DNA of 64,000 bases from Combretum micranthum (Eukaryota; Streptophyta; Magnoliopsida; Myrtales; Combretaceae). The position numbers and the translations under genes are program-made. The stretch spans positions 186,001 through 250,000 of the forward strand of contig JAMXBD010000974.1 of assembly GCA_024138025.1 (NCBI GenBank), in the 5' to 3' direction. Every line of letters begins with the position of its first letter. Position 1 is the stretch's first letter. The notes beneath the pieces are model-generated. The model had not been told where the DNA came from. It made no database searches and saw only the letters and a list, made by a program, of their open reading frames with translations. This document shows positions 1-12,537 of the stretch, piece after piece.

Positions 1-114
1 AACTTTATATTATCTTGAATCAACTTACTTATAGCTCTATTGCAGATCATTAGGATAATCATTTATTACTTTAACAATGCTTAAGTATTGGTCTTAGCAC
101 ATAATGGGATCTAC

Positions 115-680
115 TACTGCAATTGTGCCAAGCCAAGTTGAGTAAACTTTTTAAGCATGAGTGTAGCTCGTTCAAATAATTCAAGTTTGAGTTCAGCCAA
201 ATTTCTTTTATGGAATTTGGAATACAGCTTTTAGCTTAGCTTGTTCAGATATTAAAGACCTTTATTTCGAGCTTAAGATAAGTCGAACTTGCAAAAAAAA
301 ACGTTTAAGTAGCTTATGAGGAGGTTGACTCATATCTAACCTTATAATATGATATAATGGTAGAATTTAGTAAACTAAATATACAAAAAAAAAATATATC
401 AATATATGAATGGATAATAAATAAAGATTATGCCCTATATACATATATTATACTATCTAGAAGTTTTATTTTAATTTTAATTTAATTATTAATATTTTAT
501 ATATAATCCATAAGGCTAAATAAATCTTTAGAGAGCCACGAGCCAACTTGAAATCTAAATAGGAGTTCAAGCTTTATTTATTTAGATTAATTGAGTTTTT
601 ATTTTTAGCTTGAGCTCAACTTGCTTATTAGTTAAGTTTGAGTAAGTTGTAAGTCAACTAGTGTTTTTTAGCCTTAAAAA
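115..680. repeat. AT-rich dispersed repeat with GAGCTTGAGCTC-like ends
   Basis: Both ends are rich in variants of AGCTCGAG/CTTGAGCTCAA, for example around 160-210 and 600-660, and the middle is almost pure A/T. The same vocabulary and layout recur at about 49440-49935, so I read the two as copies of one MITE-like foldback family. No clear target duplication was found, so the ends are approximate. Confidence 0.35.
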
Positions 681-848
681 TATATGCAAAAGGAATTATA
701 TGAGCGTGTGTGTACGCTTTGTTTATTTTCTTCGCCTTTAATAACTTATTAAGGATTCAAATCAAGAAGCACAGTATTTATTTACATTTTTTTTTCCTTT
801 TTCGCTTTGTTAGTTATCTAAAACTTTTTATCGAAGAGGACAGAATCG

Positions 849-945
849 GACACGTGGGCACGCTCGGCTCAAACCACTAGTTCCACTTCAGATAAAGGTG
901 ACACGTGGCAAAGATCCATTTGGGAGTCATTTTTTCACGATAAGG
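849..945 (+). promoter_or_regulatory. Light-responsive-type promoter elements (two G-boxes, GATA/I-box) of the PsbTn gene
   Basis: Two CACGTG G-box cores lie at 851-856 and 902-907, both in an ACGTGG context. GATAA-type motifs lie at 891-896 and 939-944. A TATA-like TTTTATACT follows at about 988-996, roughly 125 bases before the start codon. G-box plus I-box pairs are the usual arrangement in nuclear photosynthesis genes. The motifs are seen; light control is inferred. Confidence 0.6.
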
Positions 946-1118
946 AAATGGATGATAACCCTATTCTCCAACAAGCAAATCCATATTTTTTTATACTCCC
1001 ACATTAATTCTCCTTCCTATTGTTTAAAACAAGCAAGAGAGAGAGAGAGGGAAAAGAAGTAGTAGAAGAAGAAGCAGCAGCAGTTGGTGGTGCAATCAAT
1101 CCTTGTAACTTTGTAGCA

Positions 1119-1445
1119 ATGGCTTCAGTGACCATGACAGCCTCATTCTTGGCATCCAACATGACCAAAACAACTCCTGTGGTTTCACGCAGAGGCCTCA
1201 TCGTGGCGAAGGCCAACAAGGAAGACAATAGCATCACTGGTGTTGAATTCAAGACCAGTGCCAAGGAAGAGAGGAGCAGTGGGAGGAGGGATTTGGTCTT
1301 TGCTACCGCAGCGGCTGTGGCTGCTGTGGGGTTTGCCAGGATGGCCGTGGCAGATGACGAGCCGAAACGAGGATCCGATGCAGCTAAGAAGAAGTATGGT
1401 CCTATCTGTGTGACCATGCCAACTGCTCGCATTTGCCACAAATGA
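1119..1445 (+). CDS. PSBTN: Photosystem II 5 kDa protein, chloroplast precursor (PsbTn type)
   Basis: A single-exon gene for a 108-residue precursor of the small nuclear-encoded photosystem II subunit found on the lumenal side of the complex. The N-terminal part is a Ser/Thr/Lys-rich plastid transit peptide. It is followed by a twin-arginine-like RRD, a hydrophobic Ala/Val stretch and an A-V-A-type lumenal cleavage site. The last 28 residues (EPKRG... to ...ARICHK) form the mature peptide, with the two conserved cysteines and the [12 protein letters not shown] end that identify the family. I chose the ATG at 1119 because it sits in the good plant context GCAATGGCT. The open frame upstream to about 1020 has no other ATG and would put charged residues before the transit peptide. 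The gene converges with SIR. A 3' UTR presumably runs to about 1500-1800. Confidence 0.93.
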   Translation: MASVTMTASFLASNMTKTTPVVSRRGLIVAKANKEDNSITGVEFKTSAKEERSSGRRDLVFATAAAVAAVGFARMAVADDEPKRGSDAAKKKYGPICVTMPTARICHK

Positions 1446-2799
1446 GGGGAATAGAAAGTTTATAGCTTGTTGAATCTAAAACTGTATGCTATCCGTATTC
1501 TTCTGTTATTGGTAAAAAAACAACGCTTCTTTTTTTCCCTATCTAATTTCTTTCCATTTCGGTAAGATGAGATTGCTGCATTTGCAATGAAAACTTAAAT
1601 GGATTAATCAAGTCTCAGGAACCACCTTGTAGATATTATAGATATGCATGTATATATGTATGTATGGCCTCCTTCCTTTCAAATTTTAATCGCTGTCTGC
1701 TAATTACTATATGTTTACATTGGTTAGGGTGTGATATTTTTGTAGTGAATATTTTGTTAATCTTTGTAATATATTTATAATGATGAATTATGGTAATAAA
1801 ACGGAGAGTCAGCATTTAGTGGTAGAAGGTGATGGTTGATATCTGAATATACTGAAAATGATCAAATTAAAGCAAAATGAGAATTTCACTTTTATAGAAG
1901 AGAAAATTCTGTTAGTTATCTTCCTTTTTTTTTTTTTTTTTGAAAATCTTTATTTTAGGGAATGTTATTTAGTAGGATATCTATAGCATTTAAGGATTTT
2001 AATGCTTCATTAAGCTCACAACAATGAATCAGTGCAATATAAACCTTTTAATATATATTTAGTCCAGTCTTAAATATTTCTAAAGATGTCCAAAAAGCTA
2101 CTCTGCTGGGTCTAGCATTGACTCTACTAAATATTACTGAAGATAGCTACCCATGATGACTACACCACAGCTCAGTGAGTGCCGTTAGAAACCAAACCGT
2201 AACAAATCAACTGTGTACTGTAAGCGTTTTTCTGAGTCATGCTCCTTTCATTAGACAGTGAGTAGTGAACAGAATATTAAGAAAACCAACACCATGAGTT
2301 TCGCCTTTAATGAAATGAAATGACTAGAGAATACAGTAGTCTTCTCTTAATGGAGTGATTAAGCCACAAGGCATGATCACTACCATCCCAGAAAGGAATG
2401 GATACTAATTTGGCCAATCACCATTTATGGTGCTTTCTGACCTGCCAAAGCAATAGTAACAAGGCAAAACTGAGGGCATTGCAAATTCAAAATAGCTCTA
2501 AGAAAAACAATTGACAAATCATATCCTGAAACACATTTCAAGTACCCATGCTATGCTAAACTTACATTAGGAGAACTAGCTGGAGAAAAGCAGACATAAG
2601 ATACACATGACAGTTTTGGGCTAATAAATACAAATCTTGTGGAACCTGAAAAATTCACAAAACTTCAACTTATAAAAGAAACCAAGATCCGCATCTTCTC
2701 AGAGAATCTGATACCGAGCAGTAACAGAATTAGGTGCCTTTTATTTGTCTCCTCCACATTGAAGGAACAACATGCAAAACTCATCGCTAGCTTATTTAT
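1446..2799. other. Intergenic region between the convergent PsbTn and SIR genes
   Basis: It should contain the 3' UTRs of both genes. There is a T-run at about 1926-1940. No protein-coding exon, RNA gene or clear transposon end was recognised. Confidence 0.6.
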
Positions 2800-5700
2800 T
2801 TATTCAGCTTTTCCATTTTGCTGGGAAGCAACGTAATTGCGGACAACTTCTATAGCTAATTGATGGGCATCCTTGTTCTGCAACTTCCCCAATTCTTCCA
2901 TAGCTTCATACGTCTCTTTATCAGCAAAAAGCTTCAGATTGTATCGTGGAGGTGTCTTGACTATACCATCCCAATTGTCAACCAGCTCCTGAAGTTTCTC
3001 AAATCCCTGAAACAAGATAATGGTTTTGGGGGTAAACAAATCACCAAGTAACTTGACCACTAACTTAACAGATCGTGTTGTCAAAAAGAGCAAAACACAA
3101 GGGCAAGAGAACCAGAGAGAAAAATAGACAAGATTAATGTAGAGACATCTTCCATTCAGTGCTCACCGTCCGGTTAGTGAAGTCGCCGAATGATTCCTTA
3201 GCTTGTCTCTTGCGCTTCCAATGGTAGAAGAGAGGTTCAAAAACTTTTTCAAGTTCTTGAACCTTAACCTTGTTCATAAAGGTCCTTGCTATTGTTGTTT
3301 GATTAGGCGTTCCTCCAAGCCAGATCTGTTTGACCAGAAATGGAAAAATTATAACATCATTCTATTTGATAGATCCTAAGCGGCTGTACCATTTGCAATT
3401 ATAGAATATTTTTCCAATCTGCTAATGCAATAGAATCTAGTCGCTGAATCCTTTGAAATCTCTATCCAGACTTCTTACTTTGTTCAACCCTCATCCGATA
3501 CAACTGACACAAATATTGCATCTACTGACAGAAGCATCAATAGGATCACTTGTCATATACTAAATGGGAGTAAAAGACTGAGAGAAAGCAAAGTAGCACC
3601 TGATAGCTGTTAGGACCATCTCCAACAAGTCCCAGCTCTGCCATGTATGGTCTAGCACAACCATTAGGGCAACCAGTCACTCTTATCACCATAGATTCAT
3701 TGTATTTGAGACCCACCTACAGCATCAATTGATACAGATAATAAGGATATTTCCAAAGAGCAAATTGATAATCATAATGCATCATAAGCATCCATCTGAG
3801 CCACATACCTTCTCAAACACAGCCCGCACCCGCTTAAGGATATCAGGTATTCCCCTTTCTGCTTCAGTAATTGCTAGAGGGCATAGAGGCAATGCTGGAC
3901 ATGCCATTGCAGTTATGTTGAGGGTGTCCACATATTTAGGCTCCTGTGTATGAAAAAACAAAAGTAAATGATATGGTTCAAACCATGAAGCAACACGCAA
4001 AAAGAGCCAAAACAATTAGGAAGAAAAGAACAAAAAAATACCAATGTAATCTCTTCAAAGAAAAAGCTAAATTAAAAACTAGAATTTATAACATTAAATT
4101 ACTGTATACCAAAAGAAGAAATTTCTACAGAAGTAATATAACTACATCACTTCACCCCAATGTAGATATGAATAGAAACCTCCCTCAACGCATTCCCTGC
4201 CTATACCCCAAGCAATTTGCATCATCAGGGCAGATCCCCAGGAGAGGATGATCTCCCTGCTGCCACCAGCAAACATAAGCAAATTGTTGCATCATATGCA
4301 AACGCAATGCTTAGATGACAGCCCCGTTATGCCATAAGGAATCCCCACACACACATGGCACATGCAGATTAGTGAAATTCTACTAAGAATATCAAAATTG
4401 ATTCTTTGACATATACCACGTCACTTTTCATGAGAAAAGTACAAATTTAGTACTCAATGTGTAACTGGTTTTCTATTAGTCTTTATATATATATGTATGT
4501 ATTTATTTGATTTGAGTTCTCAACCTTTGAAAATTTGTCTTTTATGATTCCCTCCATTAACTCCATTGAAATTTCCACAAAGTTTGATGTGTGTCAACTT
4601 CCAATTAACCCACTATAATAAATTATATAAATAAATATGTCTAATTAACTCGAATGATTGAAAATGATTTTAAAAAACCACAAAATTGGTTGTGGGGGGG
4701 GGGGGGGGGGGGGTGGGGGGTGTACATATAAAAATAAATAAAGAAAACTAATACCATTACCACCCACCGCAAACTAAAAAAGTGTAATCAGCTCTAAATA
4801 GGGATTGCACTTAGCTCATCTTGCTAACAGTTGCTTGCATTTGAGATCAAAGTAAACTTCCGAGACAACTTGGAAGATCATTTCAATTAGGATAGCCTGA
4901 TCATTCTTCAAACAACTTCACCAACTGCTACCCCAAAGTATTGGAAACACAGCTACTATATACAACTTAAATTTGATGGCAAACCCACTTTCTGGTCCCT
5001 TCCTATCCAAATTGCAAAACTGTATAACCAACAAGTTCTTGACCTTTCATCAAACAGATTTGAAGGCTATTCTCCCAGAAAACAAATGGGAATGTTCAAG
5101 TCTGCTTAGCCTATATTTGGCAAGCAATCTGTTGAATAGGACCATATCCCTGAAATTGGGAACTCAGCACTCCCAAGTTCACTTGACTTGAGCCAGAATA
5201 AGAGTAAGGGGGATGATTCCTCTGCACCATTCATTGTTAACCCTTTTCAAAGCATCTAAACGTTTCACATACCCCAAAATTGGGAACTTAGTTTTAGGTT
5301 CATTTACTTGAGCCAGAATACTCTTGAAGGAATAATTCCTCTTACGGTTATCACAGATAACCTTTTTAAAGTGCCTAAATCTTTCACGCAACCAGCTTTT
5401 AGGTCCTATACTGCTGGTAATCAAACTATAGATCCGATTACCAGAGCATGAGGTAGGGGATTGCCAAAATTTAATCTTAGAGTTCTTGATGATTAGATTA
5501 GAGTCAAATGGAGCTAAATTGATTTCTTATTTTAATTGCATGGTGAATGTACTTGTTTTAGACGTGATTTGTTGATTTTGAGTGTTCAATGAATACAAGT
5601 GGGCAAGTACGTTCAAGGATCAGAAAACTCAACTTTTGGTGGAAGTTTATCCACACGAGTTTCAACACTTGTGTTGGGAAGAGGAGCAAAAGAAGGATTT

Positions 5701-8700
5701 TGTGCACAATGTGACCTAAGCACACACCAATGTTCGGGGTCATTTTGAAGACCAAATTTACAAGTTTCTTCACATTTTGGAGAATAGGCACAACACAGAC
5801 CTATGTTGGAAGTTGTGCAGAGACCAATGTGTCTATTTATTTTATTTTGTTAGGTTATTTTACTAGGGTTATTTTAGTAAATTTTATTAACTTCTTAGGA
5901 TTTTTATAAATAGTCTAATTCCTGTCATTGACTGGAATTCATTTTTTTAGAAATATTCTTTAGAATCTTTACTTGAAAACCTACTCTTATTAATCAAGAT
6001 TCTTTGACTGTGACAAGTTCTTTACTTTTATCAATTGTAACAATCGTGGTAAGTGCAAACACGAGTGAATTTTTGTGTGTAATATCAATTATTCATGAGT
6101 GTCATAGAGTTCTTTCTTTTAGGTGCATAATATTCAGTAAGCAAAGCTTTTTTTATCCTATTAACCTAGAATCCTAATTTCACTCGAGATTGGGACTATT
6201 TATCATGTAGTTGCATATTTGTTATTTGATACCCTTGTAATAGTCCTCCTAGGCATATCACATACCCTCTTTTTTTCACCAATTGCAAAGGCTTTTCTTG
6301 CAACAAGTTGAGGGCCACGAACCTCCAAGTGTTGACAAGCTGTGTCCCAATCTTGAGGTGGAAAATTGCAAGTGGGGAAGGGCTTTCTTTTTTTCAAATT
6401 TCTCTTTCTCTCCCTCTTCATTTTGCATTTTTTATTATTTAATAATTCAATATATTTCACATGCAAGCCTGACTCTGATGAATTTTTAGTGAAGCTAACA
6501 GAAGGAAAAAAATAGAAAATTCCAAAATGTTGAGCATTAAACAGGAAAAAAAATAAAAAGATATAAAATAAAGACTCAATGAATATAATAGTCAACCACT
6601 GTCGCTTCAAGTTTTGTATCAGTCCCCTCCCCTTTCCTTAACTTTTTCTAATTTATATTTTACCACTCAAGTGAAAAAAAACAATTTTAAATCTAGACAA
6701 GTAGGCCCTACTTCTGGAGAACTGAAATGAAGTGAGCCTTAAATAGCAAATATCTCAGAATAAGAAAAACTTTATCATATTGGCATCTTACCAGAAGTCC
6801 ACCTTGTGCGAGAGCTTTTGTGATGGGTCGTTTCCATGCGCTGCGTATGTTGCACAAAATAAGGTTCTGGTTTGGTGTAAGACGCACGTTCAGATTATAC
6901 TTCTCTATGACCTCCCTCAATGTCTTCTTCATATTTCCTTTAATACGACCATTATCAACATGGATCCCACAAAACCAACCACCATCTCCCTACCACAACC
7001 ATTTCAAAATCAAAGATGAACGTTTGACAAGTGTTTAAGCAACACAACACTTGCACAGAGCTTTATTCTCTCAATGAAAAGAAGCAATCAGAGAAGAAAA
7101 TTTTCATACCTGCCGTTGCCATCCCAAGTAACTTTTGAATTCCCACTCAGGCAATTGACGAAGGGGTTCAAATTTCTTCCCATAATATTGCTCGGCAACA
7201 CTTCTGAACTTTTCAATACCCCATGTGCTAACCAAATATTTCAGTCTGCTGTACTTACGATCATCTCTCCTCCCATTTTCCCGTTGAGTGACAACAATAG
7301 CTTTTATTGCATACAAAATATCTTCCTTTGGGACGTACCCAATGGGCTCTGAAAGACGAGGAAATGTAGCTTCCACCCTATGTGTTCTCCCCATGCCCCC
7401 ACCAACCTGCAAAAGATACTATCAGCTTTGAATTGAATAAACCAGCTATCAGTTAATATCTAATGTAAGGATGGTATTCAGCTTACATATATGTTAAATC
7501 CCTGAGGTTCCCCATTGTCATCACAAATGACAACAGCACCAATGTCATTCGTAAAGATATCTACTGAGTTATCTCCTGCCACGGTTACTGCAATTTTGAA
7601 CTTCCTTGGTAAGAACTGATGTCCATAAATTGGCTCAGGAGAGTCAGGGAAGTTTGTCCCGTGAGAATTATCATTACGAGCGATGACTACCTCAGGTGGG
7701 TCATCAGATGTGATCTTCTCTCCATTCACCCACATATCAAAATAAAAACCTGACTGTGGAGTGAGAAGTGCAGCAATGTTCTCTGCAGTTTTTTGAGCAA
7801 AAATGTAATCCTTTCTGGCATAGGGTGCAGCAGGAGCCATGACATTACGGTTTAGATCACCACATGCACCGAGAGTTGAGCCCATGTTATTAATGATAGT
7901 ACTCATCACAGTCTTGAGGTTCTGCTTCAAGACACCATGGATCTGAAATGTTTGCCTGGTAGTCAACCGAAGTGTTCCCTCACCAAACTGGTCAGCAAGA
8001 TCATCCACTGCCAAATAAAGTTGGTTTGGAACGTTCCCAAAGGGATTCTTTGTGCGCAGCATAAAAGAGTAGGATTTTGGACCCTTTTGATCTCTATTAT
8101 ACTGCTGGTAGCTGCCATGGAACTTAATGATCTGTGTCGCAGCCTCGTTAACGTTGGGGGCATCTGTCAGCAACTCCTCATTAAGGGGGTATCGGATGTA
8201 ATTACTCTGCTCTTTAATTATTTCCACTTTGCTGCGCTTTGGCTCAACAGCAGTTTCAGGCTTTATGGGCTGAATGTTATTTGAAGACAAAAGTTTAGAA
8301 GGAACCAGCAAAATTGATTGCATCCATCTACAAAGCATGGCTAACAAATAACAATCTCTCACAATTTCCAAATATCTATAAAACTATCTTGAGTAAGCTT
8401 ATTTCTTTATCCCCAACTAACCTCGATCAATGGTGGAGTTAATTTATATATTACAAGCACACCAGGATATAAAATAACAAAAGGAAGCCATCACCCCATT
8501 ATGCAAATTGGTAGTCAATTAACACCAATTGATTAAGTGCTCTGTTCCTTCGCTTTCTTTTTGCCATCTAGACATCATGCTCGCATATATTAAAGGCAAT
8601 GCAGGCATAATATTGATGGATCATTATAACCTATTGAAGAACTACAAAAGGCAAAATCAAGACAATCCAACTAAAGGAAAGGCATATTTCATTAAGAGCG

Positions 8701-9980
8701 CATTTATTTTACAAGATGTTCTCCTTCGTCAGTATTTTTTTCCCTGCTTGGGAATCCTGTTGTTTTTCAATATATGAAACTTACAATGAACAAAAAAAAT
8801 ATATTGGTAGCTAAAAGTAGTTGCAGCATAATATATGGAGATGATGGTTGTTCTCATGCCTCAGGGACCTATAGTGCAACTTAATATACAAACAGAAAAT
8901 GAATAAATATACAGAAATAATTTTCATTTTCACAGAACAGAAATTATTTTCCAATTTCTTAACATAGTACGATCCCCTACTTGACAAAGAAATTTCATTA
9001 AAGCATATGATAATCATCCAATCATCCTAACAAACCTGTCCCTTCTTTTAAATTTTTTATTTCATAAAAGGAACCACCTTATGCTTCCACTCAGTAAGAC
9101 TCAACCACACAATGCAATAAGAAAAGAAAAATCTTCATAGGTGACAAGGCAAATCATAGTTGTCAAAATCGCGAGTCAAATATACGATTTTAGAAGTTTA
9201 TAATTTTATATGTTTTCTTTTAATTAAATGAATAAAAAATTGTTTAGGTATAGATTTGGATAAATTATGAATTTAGGTGTGTAATTCTACACATTTATGA
9301 TTTCATCAATTTTGAAGCATTCCAGTAAATATTAAAATTACAATTTTAACGCAATTTTTAACGATTACATAAAATAGAAACAGCATTGTCATGTATTAAC
9401 GTTTTATGGAGTGTAGTCAGCCCTGGAAGCAAACTTACCAAGACTGTGTGTCGCATAACGATAAAAAGTTTACCATATCTGAGTTGCATGACCGTGTTTC
9501 ATTAGAAATTTAAAATCAGCTTATATGACAAAAAAAAAATAAAAAAATAAAGGATTTTTACAAGTACACATTCCAGGCGTCTATTAAAAGTTGCAAATTT
9601 CCTTGCAAATGCATTCCTACATTTCTTCACATTCATCGATATATAGAACAAATCCACAACTAAACACATGGCTACTTCACAAACCATCACCTCCTTCAAC
9701 AGAAACAAAGCTCAAGGCATCAAAATTCAAACAAAAACCCATCATCATTGTCCAACAATTGTAACTCATCATCACTAGCATTCAAACTGATCAAAGAAAG
9801 AAAAAAAAAAACACTCACGGTAGAAACAGCTCGAACGAGAACTGAAGGATTCGAAGGCAAGACTTGCAATTGTCTAGTAAGGGAAACCGAATTCGAAGCT
9901 TTCAGTCCATTAAACCCATGAATTCTAATCTTGGCATCACTGGAAACCACCGTGTTTGCAGCTCCAAACGACGTAGCCAT
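2800..9980 (-). CDS. SIR: Ferredoxin-dependent sulfite reductase, chloroplast precursor (8 exons)
   Basis: The enzyme reduces sulfite to sulfide with six electrons from ferredoxin in the plastid, the last reduction before cysteine synthesis. Exons, in transcript order: 9980-9819, 8269-7487, 7406-7110, 6989-6792, 3943-3809, 3716-3600, 3325-3167 and 3006-2800. All junctions are GT/AG and phase 0, and together they give 685 residues, the length usual for plant SiR. The start [10 protein letters not shown] and a Ser/Val-rich stretch of about 54 residues form the transit peptide. The core follows from [18 protein letters not shown]. The four cysteines that bind the 4Fe-4S cluster and siroheme are present as CPALPLC (495, 501) and GCPNGC (541, 545). 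The protein ends ASQQNGKAE. No frameshift or stop was seen. Intron 1 (1.55 kb) and intron 4 (2.85 kb) are long, and intron 4 carries repeat debris. The siroheme nitrite reductase paralogue is excluded by the plant SiR-specific ends. Confidence 0.96.
4694..4720 (+). repeat. Poly-G tract in SIR intron 4
   Basis: Twenty consecutive G, one T, then six more G, in a region of otherwise high A/T. On the sense strand of SIR this is a C-run in the pre-mRNA. It could be partly an assembly or sequencing artefact. Confidence 0.8.
4970..5455 (+). pseudogene. Leucine-rich-repeat receptor-like protein fragment inside SIR intron 4
   Basis: Pieces of plant extracellular leucine-rich repeats can be read on the + strand in shifting frames: [10 protein letters not shown] near 5038, [14 protein letters not shown] near 5098, [12 protein letters not shown] near 5180, and [13 protein letters not shown] near 5310. 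They match the consensus LxxLxLSxNxLxGxIP. Stops and frame changes separate them, and no kinase domain, signal peptide or intact start is present. It is most likely a decayed LRR receptor-like kinase or receptor-like protein fragment that landed antisense in the intron. The exact ends are uncertain. Confidence 0.55.
5500..6150 (+). repeat. Possible LTR remnant in SIR intron 4
   Basis: The layout is like a retrotransposon LTR: a moderately GC-rich stretch (5580-5830), then a TATA-like TTATAAATAG at about 5902-5914, then AT-rich sequence to about 6150. No terminal TG/CA pair or target duplication could be fixed, so this is a weak call. Confidence 0.25.
9158..9380. repeat. Possible MITE in SIR intron 1
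   Basis: The left end (GTTGTCAAAATCGCGAG) and the reverse complement of the right end (GTAATCGTTAAAAATTGCG) look alike, with an AT-rich middle. No target duplication was identified. Confidence 0.3.
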
Positions 9981-10512
9981 AACACCCCTCCAATCCAGAC
10001 ACCTAGGGTTTCAATTCACATGTCACGGAGCTGAGTGATCAAAAGAACAAGGTAGAGGAGATAAATTAGATATTTTTGGGGTCCTTATTTGCAAGTTCTG
10101 GGTAGACAGAGAGCGTGTGTTTGTGTGGGAGATAATTATGTTCTGTTGCGTTCATATATCTATATGAATCTAGGTAGGGCAGGCACTACAGTATGCCGTC
10201 ATGTGCTTGGCACGAATATTGGGTTTTGTTTCTAACCGGGTTTGTGCAAAAACCTACTCGCAGTTGCTGCACGCGCTTTTGCACAGAAGCTGTGTTTGCG
10301 GGATAAGTGCGTAGAGTGCCGAGATGGAAGAACGAAGCGCGTCTGGTGAGATGGAAAAATAAAATTTGGTTTTTGGGGTCACGCTGAACCTGGTCGTGAT
10401 TTGGGGAAAGTGACCTGGGTCAACATGGGCTGCGAATTTGATTTAATTAATGGTAAAAATCTAAAAAGCATCCAACACTGATAATTTTAGTAAAAATGGG
10501 CTGCGCATTTAA
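9981..10512 (-). promoter_or_regulatory. SIR 5' UTR and upstream region
   Basis: The first 150-200 bases before the SIR start codon are C/T-rich on the sense strand and probably contain the 5' UTR. Further upstream is a tandem partial duplication of about 75-80 bases: TGGGCTGCGAATTTGATT at about 10427 and TGGGCTGCGCATTTAATT at about 10496. The second copy is interrupted by the foldback element that follows. No other gene was recognised. Confidence 0.45.
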
Positions 10513-10520
10513 TTCAATTA

Positions 10521-11722
10521 AGGTAAATTTTAAATACAATTTTCCTTAGAGTATTTTATTTTTTTATCTTTCAAGTTGTGAGGTTAGATTTGAAATCTTT
10601 TAAAAATGTAATATAAACCTTTAAAGTAGTAAAAATACATATTTTCAAAAGATCGGGAAGTCTAAATGCACAATCTGGAAAAAAAAAATAAGGAGCTAAA
10701 TGCACATTAAATAACCTAAGAGAGTATATTTGTAATTTAAAGACAAAACATTAAATTTTATTTCTATAAAATTAGCCATATGAAATTAAATTTATAATTT
10801 TGTTCTATAAAATTAGTCATATGAAGTTAAATTTATTTAATTTAATGATATCAATGATAGTCATCTGTATTATTAAAAGAAATGAAATAATTTCGAAAAT
10901 TTTAAATATTTTATCATTAAAATATGTATAATTAGGAAAAAAATTGAAATTTATAATTAAGAGACATGTACAAGTGTTATGTTAAGGATTTTTACAATTT
11001 TTTTTTCGCCGAAATTTTTTGCAAAGATATGTACTTGTTATTTCTTATAAATAATACCTATCATATAAAAAATTTGTATTTCTTTAGAAAACCATACAAG
11101 TGATTTTATTTTTTTTTTAATTGTTTGTCATTTTTAACGTATCTAGATCATGTATAACACTTTACTTGTATTTATTTAAATAAAAAAAATTAGCAAGTTG
11201 TTAAAAAACTAAGAGTAAGTTTAATTTCCTGTTTGCTTTGTAATACTTATATCTTTGCTCTACTATCATGATTGTCCTATTAAATATACATATGAAAGTG
11301 AGAATATGTGATCTATATAGATCAATACTATAAGATTATCATAGATAAAAATTGGCCATGGATGTATCCATCATCCTTTGATAAATTTGACTATTGATAT
11401 AACCTATAATGTTAATTTTAAACTTAATAATTATTGACTAAAATATATAAATATTAAAAAAATTTGGAAAAAAATGTACATAAATTAAATAGTATGGAAA
11501 TTTGCAAGCACACACCCTTGTATTGCTTTATGTGCACTTAACCTTCCCTATATTTAAAATCTTGTGCTTAGATCCAAATCTTTTTAAACCATGCATTTTT
11601 ACTATTTTAGGAGTTTATATGTACATTTTTGAAAGATTTGGAATTCTAAGTACATGATTTCAAAGATAAGGAAGTATTGTACATTTAAGGCAAACAAAAG
11701 AGGTTTTATTTGCAATATACCA
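10521..11722. mobile_element. Foldback DNA element (about 1.2 kb) with long inverted ends
   Basis: The left about 220 bases (10521-10740) and the right about 230 bases (11490-11722) are diverged inverted copies of each other. Shared segments include the motif at 10608 (AAAAATGTAATATAAACC) and the reverse complement of 11600-11640, and the TAAATGCACA/TTAAGTGCACAT pair. The tips are AGGTAAATTTTAAATA and, in reverse complement, TGGTATATTGCAAATA. The flanks TTCAATTA (10513-10520) and TTTAATTA (11723-11730) form an imperfect 8-base target duplication. The interior has no coding capacity. The 8-base duplication suggests an hAT-type origin, but a Mutator-type one is not excluded. Confidence 0.6.
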
Positions 11723-11731
11723 TTTAATTAA

Positions 11732-12537
11732 TGGTAAAAAACTAAAAAGTATCCAATAGTGATGATCACAGTGATTATTTCTTTTTGGCAATAAGGTGCT
11801 AATCTTGTCGCATTAAATCATGAGCAAAAGTAATTCTAAAAATAGCTTATAAGAAATGTTATTTTCAGATAACGTTGTAAATTAATTGTAAAAAAATCCT
11901 ATGCTTAAAGCACAATTTTATTTTATGAAGATGTTGGAATTTGGAAATGTGAATTTAACATCCTCAATCAAAGATGAACATGGAGAAGTTGATCCATAAT
12001 GTATCGTGAGTCTCTTTACTGATTGGATTGCCTCTTTGAAACAACTTTCCGCTACCATATGCCTTTTTTCTTTAGTCATTTTCAATGCCGCCTCCTGTCT
12101 TTATTTCATTATTTTCGACCATTTTATTTTTATTTATTCATTATTTTCAAACAGATTATTAAATAAAAATAAATATCATAAAAATTAAATATTTTTATTT
12201 TTAAACCAATCAAACAAATTAAATACACGTATTATATAATTATTAATATATATATAATATAAATACTGATAACAAACAGAATACCAATAAAGTAACTGGG
12301 GCCTAATCAAGTAATCAGGTTCGACTTGTCCTTATTATCCTGAGTTTCAGTTCCATAAGTTTTAGAAGGCTCAAGTCGCCCTTTTTCTCCATTTGCACGG
12401 GCTTGTACTTTTTGGAATCTTAAATACCGTTCGTTTTTCGGCTTGAAGATTAGGCCGCAATTTCACGAATTGGTGGATTGAGTTTAGTGAATATTAGGTG
12501 ATCATACACTTCCTTCATTAGATTTATTTTTTTTAGG
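11732..12537. other. Intergenic spacer
   Basis: Mostly A/T. Bases 12300-12480 are clearly less AT-rich but hold no open frame or motif that I can name. No gene was seen. Confidence 0.5.

Noticed and set aside
1020..1118. Longer N terminus for the PsbTn protein
   Set aside because: The frame is open but has no ATG before 1119, and the added residues are charged and unlike a transit peptide. The region is more likely 5' UTR.
1004..1441. Minus-strand open frame of 145 residues opposite PsbTn
   Set aside because: It is the antisense shadow of a well-identified gene and has no family features of its own.
7937..8284. Plus-strand open frame of 115 residues over SIR exon 2
   Set aside because: It is the antisense shadow of the conserved SIR exon.
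12300..12480. Less AT-rich island, considered as an exon or tRNA
   Set aside because: No cloverleaf, no open frame of useful length and no splice-bounded exon could be found.
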